A DNA stretch of 22,808 bases from a virus, in IMG/VR virus record IMGVR_UViG_3300028571_000131, positions 1-22,808 of that record. One strand, written 5' to 3'. Position 1 is the first letter of the stretch; every line of letters begins with the position of its first letter. The notes under the pieces are model-generated. The model had not been told where the DNA came from, did no database searches, and saw nothing but the letters and a program-made list of their open reading frames with translations. This document shows, piece after piece, positions 22,592-22,808 of the stretch. The translations under genes were made by a program, and so were the position numbers.

Positions 22592-22726
22592 TTAACGTCC
22601 TTGTCCTCTATATTTTTTTCGAGCGGAATTTCGACTTGTTTTCGAATACTTTGTATTCTTTCCTTGTCCTTGAATTGTATTCTTTGGATTACTTTCAAGT
22701 TTTTGGTCTTTTTTATTCAGAGCCAT
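22592..22726 (-). CDS. Small basic protein, 44 residues, ending KKYRGQGR
   Basis: A short frame beginning with ATG 22726-22724, preceded by AAGGAG and an 11-nt AT spacer. The product begins MALNKKDQKLESNPKN, contains a TIQGQGKNTKYSKTSRNS segment and ends ARKKYRGQGR. It has many Lys and Arg and almost no hydrophobic residues, so it is probably disordered and nucleic-acid binding, or a minor virion or ribosome-associated protein. Short basic proteins with the same 'GQGKnTk.S.tSknA.KkYRGQG' arrangement are, as I recall, widespread and uncharacterised in T4-like cyanophages. The repeated GQG near the middle and the end is notable. It lies 55 nt upstream of speD on the same strand. An opposite-strand frame covers the same bases but lacks any support. 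Confidence 0.8.
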   Translation of the reverse strand: MALNKKDQKLESNPKNTIQGQGKNTKYSKTSRNSARKKYRGQGR

Positions 22727-22808
22727 TTTAATTTTTTCTCCTTTTGGTTCAAAAAACGGTTTTTGACGGGGTTTTTGCGTATTTTTTTATAAGATAGTTA
22801 TAAAACCT

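Noticed and set aside
22784-22791. TATAAAAA box upstream of the 44-residue gene
   Set aside because: It has one mismatch to the late consensus in a T-rich stretch at the window edge. The upstream context is missing, so no promoter is called. The near-repeat ggtttttgacg/gggtttttgcg at about 22759-22780 is likewise too short to interpret.
22601-22792. Plus-strand frame of 63 codons
   Set aside because: It is antisense to the 44-residue gene, which has a ribosome binding site and phage-like sequence. The plus-strand product is a low-complexity Phe/Ser-rich shadow.
1-22808. tRNA, CRISPR, insertion sequence, integrase or attachment site
   Set aside because: I looked for cloverleaf-like stems, regularly spaced direct repeats, transposase or integrase motifs and saw none. 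The gene content is compact virion genes plus speD.

Overview
The window looks like part of a marine T4-like myovirus genome, of the kind that infects picocyanobacteria or possibly SAR11-type hosts. Three things point there. All recognisable genes lie on the minus strand in the T4 baseplate order (gp25, gp6, a giant protein where gp7 would be, gp8, another giant). The large proteins carry families typical of T4-like cyanophages (DUF4815, YHYH, Gly-Tyr beta-repeats). A phage-type S-adenosylmethionine decarboxylase gene (speD) sits just upstream. GC content is low, roughly 30% by eye. The host cannot be settled from this window alone.

In transcription order (high to low coordinates): a 44-residue basic protein (22726-22592); speD (22536-22210), a polyamine-pathway auxiliary metabolic gene; an unrecognised 79-residue acidic protein with a strong ribosome binding site (22145-21906); then the baseplate block. 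That block is gp25 (21870-21469), gp6 (21469-19583), a 3431-residue modular structural protein (19580-9285), a gp8-like wedge protein (9255-7690), a 2427-residue DUF4815 structural protein (7685-402), a 74-residue coiled-coil protein (409-185), and the N-terminal 48 codons of another small structural protein (145 to the window edge). Gaps inside the block are 40 nt or less, and several genes overlap. Nothing over 300 nt lacks a gene.

T4-type late promoter boxes (TATAAATA on the minus strand) occur exactly in two of the real gaps, 9278-9271 and 182-175. Weaker variants lie before speD and gp25. The block therefore probably has at least three late units: gp25-gp6-giant, gp8-DUF4815-74 aa, and the partial gene.

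Two features stand out beyond ordinary annotation. First, the two giant proteins and gp8 share recurring protein modules, so the wedge periphery seems to have grown by duplicating and exchanging small beta-domains. Second, the coding sequence holds an unexpected set of long perfect inverted repeats with short loops. There are arms of 19 bp in the giant gene, 16 bp in speD, and 12-13 bp at four other places, all inside open reading frames. No tRNA, CRISPR array, insertion sequence or integrase was seen.
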